Shown: in pieces, positions 5,173 through 5,499 of the stretch
How the letters are laid out: each line of letters begins with the position of its first letter
Numbering within the stretch: the first letter of the stretch is position 1
Notes under the pieces: model-generated
The model's database searches: none
What the model was told of the DNA's origin: nothing
What the model saw: the letters and a program-made list of their open reading frames with translations, nothing else
Origin: Anaerolineales bacterium
Lineage (GTDB): Bacteria > Chloroflexota > Anaerolineae > Anaerolineales > E44-bin32
DNA: 5,499 bases
NCBI GenBank assembly: GCA_030608865.1
Contig: JAUWDI010000076.1
Span: 1 to 5,499, forward strand
Direction of reading: 5' to 3'
Made by a program: the position numbers and the translations under genes

Positions 5173-5499
5173 CTAATCGTTGTCGAACGGGCAGATGTCA
5201 GCTGCAAGGTAGGTGCTGTTGGCGTAGCCATAGTAAAGCGGCTCGAGTATGCCATCAGGGTTAGAGAGGGCGTAACTTTGCGCGGCCAAGCATGCTTCTC
5301 TTAGATTCCCTTCGATCTGGTAAGTTTCCCAGAATCTCTCCGTCAAGCCAACGTAGGCGTGGTGAGGGGCTTCGGGCGGATAGGCGGCGCGAAGGAAATC
5401 TATCCCAGCTCCGGCGTTCGCTGTATTCCCATTACGAACATCGATGACGATCTGGCGAAAGGCAGCATAAGCGCGGAGTGCTGCTCTTCCGTCCTCGCC
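5173..5499 (-). CDS. Unrecognised protein, C-terminal 108 residues (runs off right edge)
   Basis: Reading leftward from the edge, 108 sense codons are open and end at TAG (5175-5173). The start lies outside the window. The fragment looks alpha-helical, with an Ala- and Tyr-rich pattern suggestive of tetratricopeptide-like or similar helical repeats (AALRAYAAFRQIVIDV at 6-21, NLREACLAAQSYALSNPD at 65-82). It ends with an aromatic tail, EPLYYGYANSTY at 86-97, then DICPF. Two cysteines, C70 and C103, could pair if the protein is exported. From memory, a similar YGYANxxY...DxCPF ending occurs in secreted Chloroflexota proteins, but I cannot verify this. Only 40 nt separate it from the M20 peptidase gene on the same strand with no terminator between, so a shared transcript is likely. 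Confidence 0.7.
   Translation of the reverse strand, partial: GEDGRAALRAYAAFRQIVIDVRNGNTANAGAGIDFLRAAYPPEAPHHAYVGLTERFWETYQIEGNLREACLAAQSYALSNPDGILEPLYYGYANSTYLAADICPFDND

Overview
The window reads as ordinary bacterial chromosome: densely packed genes on both strands, Shine-Dalgarno sites, moderately GC-rich codon use, and no mobile element, CRISPR array, tRNA or rRNA that I can see. The taxon is inferred. The secreted HExxH protein and the C-terminal tail at the right edge resemble, from memory, proteins common in Chloroflexota (Anaerolineae-like lineages), so an uncultured Chloroflexota member is my best guess, at low to moderate confidence.

Left half, minus strand (1-2640): an apparent four-gene operon running right to left. 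Its order is an NAD-dependent sugar-nucleotide epimerase (1699-2640), an AAG/Mpg-type 3-methyladenine DNA glycosylase (985-1578), the enoyl-ACP reductase FabI (181-972), and the N-terminal 53 codons of a small membrane protein (1-159, continuing off the left edge). The glycosylase stop codon is built into the FabI ribosome binding site (TAAGGAG), so those two are probably translationally coupled. The longest gene-free stretch is the 120 bp between epimerase and glycosylase. A perfect 7-bp hairpin spans the epimerase stop codon.

Centre (2641-2737): a 97-bp divergent promoter region. The plus strand has a near-consensus TTGACA-16-TATCAT promoter that ends 6 nt before the ATG, which predicts a leaderless mRNA. 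The minus strand has a perfect TATAAT with an extended TGn. A 12-bp palindrome covers the plus-strand -35 box and could be an operator.

Right half: the plus-strand gene (2738-4015) encodes a membrane-anchored or secreted putative zinc metallopeptidase (HEWIH, then NETTAS). It converges on, and overlaps by 14 bp, a minus-strand M20-family (carboxypeptidase G2-like) metallopeptidase (4002-5132). Upstream of that peptidase, on the same strand, is the C-terminal 108 residues of an unrecognised protein (5173-5499, continuing off the right edge).

The genes combine housekeeping functions (fatty-acid elongation, base-excision repair, sugar-nucleotide metabolism) with two metallopeptidases. I found no clear evidence for a new multi-gene system. 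The most interesting items are the leaderless, palindrome-overlapped divergent promoter and the little-characterised HExxH envelope protein.
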